Shown here: positions 63,424 to 64,000 of the stretch, piece after piece
Numbering within the stretch: position 1 is the first letter of the stretch
How the letters are laid out: every line of letters begins with the position of its first letter
DNA from: Ewingella sp049889095
Lineage (GTDB): Bacteria > Pseudomonadota > Gammaproteobacteria > Enterobacterales > Enterobacteriaceae
Length of the DNA stretch: 64,000 nt
Reading direction: 5' to 3' (one strand)
Assembly: GCA_049889095.1 (NCBI GenBank)
Contig: JBLJFK010000016.1
The notes under the pieces: model-generated
Told to the model about the DNA's origin: nothing
The model's input: the letters and a program-made list of their open reading frames with translations, nothing else
Databases searched by the model: none
Translations under genes and position numbers: made by a program

Positions 63424-64000
63424 ATGAATAAGCACTTGTATCGCATTATTTTTAATAAAGCCCGCGGTCTGTTGATGGTGGTGGCAGAAATTACCCGTTC
63501 AGGGCGTGAAGGCCGTCGCCGCATGCGTTCTGGCCAGACAACCGATCGCCGCAGTTGCAGGCTCAGCCCGTTGTCATGCGCATTACTGGCCCTGTTCGGC
63601 ACCGTCACGCTGATTAATAGCGCTCACGCGGGAATTGTTGCTGACGGGCAAGCCCCGAGCAGTCAACAGCCGAACGTAATGACCAGCGCCAACGGCACGC
63701 CGCAGGTGAATATTCAGACGCCAAGCGAGGCGGGTGTTTCCCGCAACAGCTACAGTCAGTTCGATGTCGAACGCAAAGGGGCGATCCTTAATAACTCACA
63801 TAACAATGTGGCGACCGAACTGGGCGGTATGGTGCAGGGCAACCCCTGGCTGGCAAAAGGCGAAGCCAGAATCATCCTTAACGAGGTCAACTCACGGGAT
63901 CCCAGTCAACTCAATGGGCACATTGAAGTCGCCGGGCGCAATGCGCAGGTGGTGATCGCCAACCCATCGGGGATCTCCTGTAACGGCTGTGGTTTCATCA
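63424..64000 (+). CDS. TpsA filamentous hemagglutinin/CdiA-type exoprotein, N-terminus (3' truncated by window)
   Basis: The 192 visible residues begin with an extended signal peptide region (MNKHLYRIIFNKARGLLMVV, then AE) and a hydrophobic core ending SAHA. The TPS domain follows with its hallmarks NSYSQFDVERKGAILNNS, GEARIILNEVNS, ANPSGISCNGCGFI. The frame is open at the right edge; such proteins reach 1500-4000 residues. Whether it is a hemolysin, an adhesin or a CdiA toxin depends on the unseen C-terminus. Confidence 0.94.
   Translation, partial: MNKHLYRIIFNKARGLLMVVAEITRSGREGRRRMRSGQTTDRRSCRLSPLSCALLALFGTVTLINSAHAGIVADGQAPSSQQPNVMTSANGTPQVNIQTPSEAGVSRNSYSQFDVERKGAILNNSHNNVATELGGMVQGNPWLAKGEARIILNEVNSRDPSQLNGHIEVAGRNAQVVIANPSGISCNGCGFI

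Overview
The window reads as a chromosomal segment of an enterobacterium (order Enterobacterales). Its core genes (cysZ, zipA-ligA-ypeB, yfeH/yfeR, gltX, nupC/mntH, ypeC, glk, ypdAB, alaC) correspond closely to E. coli genes and keep many of the E. coli neighbour pairs. The accessory content (BapA-type adhesin, several fimbrial loci, an ERIC element, orphan eutBC, TpsB/TpsA) would fit a Yersiniaceae-like genus such as Rahnella, Ewingella or Serratia. That genus-level placement is inference.

Layout. (1) 1-11.5 kb: the C-terminal 2.15 kaa of a giant Ig-repeat adhesin, followed by its type I secretion system in the order outer-membrane channel, ABC exporter, membrane-fusion protein (the bapABCD order). 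(2) 11.5-17.7 kb: a decayed accessory zone. It holds an IS903-type remnant, a broken chaperone-usher fimbrial operon with its LuxR-type regulator still open, a MarT/FidL-like membrane regulator pair, and an internally deleted IS1182-type element whose two ends are both recognisable. (3) 17.7-23.5 kb: a bacteriocin (class II microcin-like) export locus. It has a double-glycine-leader glycine-zipper peptide, a DUF1795/Eag-chaperone-like protein, a C39-peptidase ABC exporter, an HlyD-type adaptor and its own TolC-like channel. (4) 23.5-30.3 kb: a LuxR-type regulator and a complete chaperone-usher fimbrial operon (major pilin, chaperone, usher, two-domain adhesin, second chaperone). (5) 31-45.5 kb: core genes plus an orphan eutBC pair, a tRNA-Lys/tRNA-Val cluster with a duplicated and interrupted tRNA end, gltX, a FocA/NirC-type channel and two tRNA-Ala(GGC). 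(6) 45.5-58.4 kb: nupC/mntH, ypeC, an ERIC element, an aldo/keto reductase, a LysR/PACE efflux pair, a racemase, glk, ypdAB, alaC and a CsbD-like protein. (7) 58.7-64 kb: an accessory zone with an NTF2-like protein, a Tat-exported S41-like protein, an integrase remnant, and a two-partner secretion pair whose large exoprotein runs off the right edge.

Most of the accessory DNA encodes surface and secretion functions: adhesin plus T1SS, fimbriae, bacteriocin plus T1SS, and TPS exoprotein. The most novel-looking locus is the bacteriocin operon. A DUF1795 protein, a family known for chaperoning hydrophobic type VI secretion effectors, sits between the hydrophobic peptide gene and its peptidase-exporter, and no conventional membrane immunity gene is visible.
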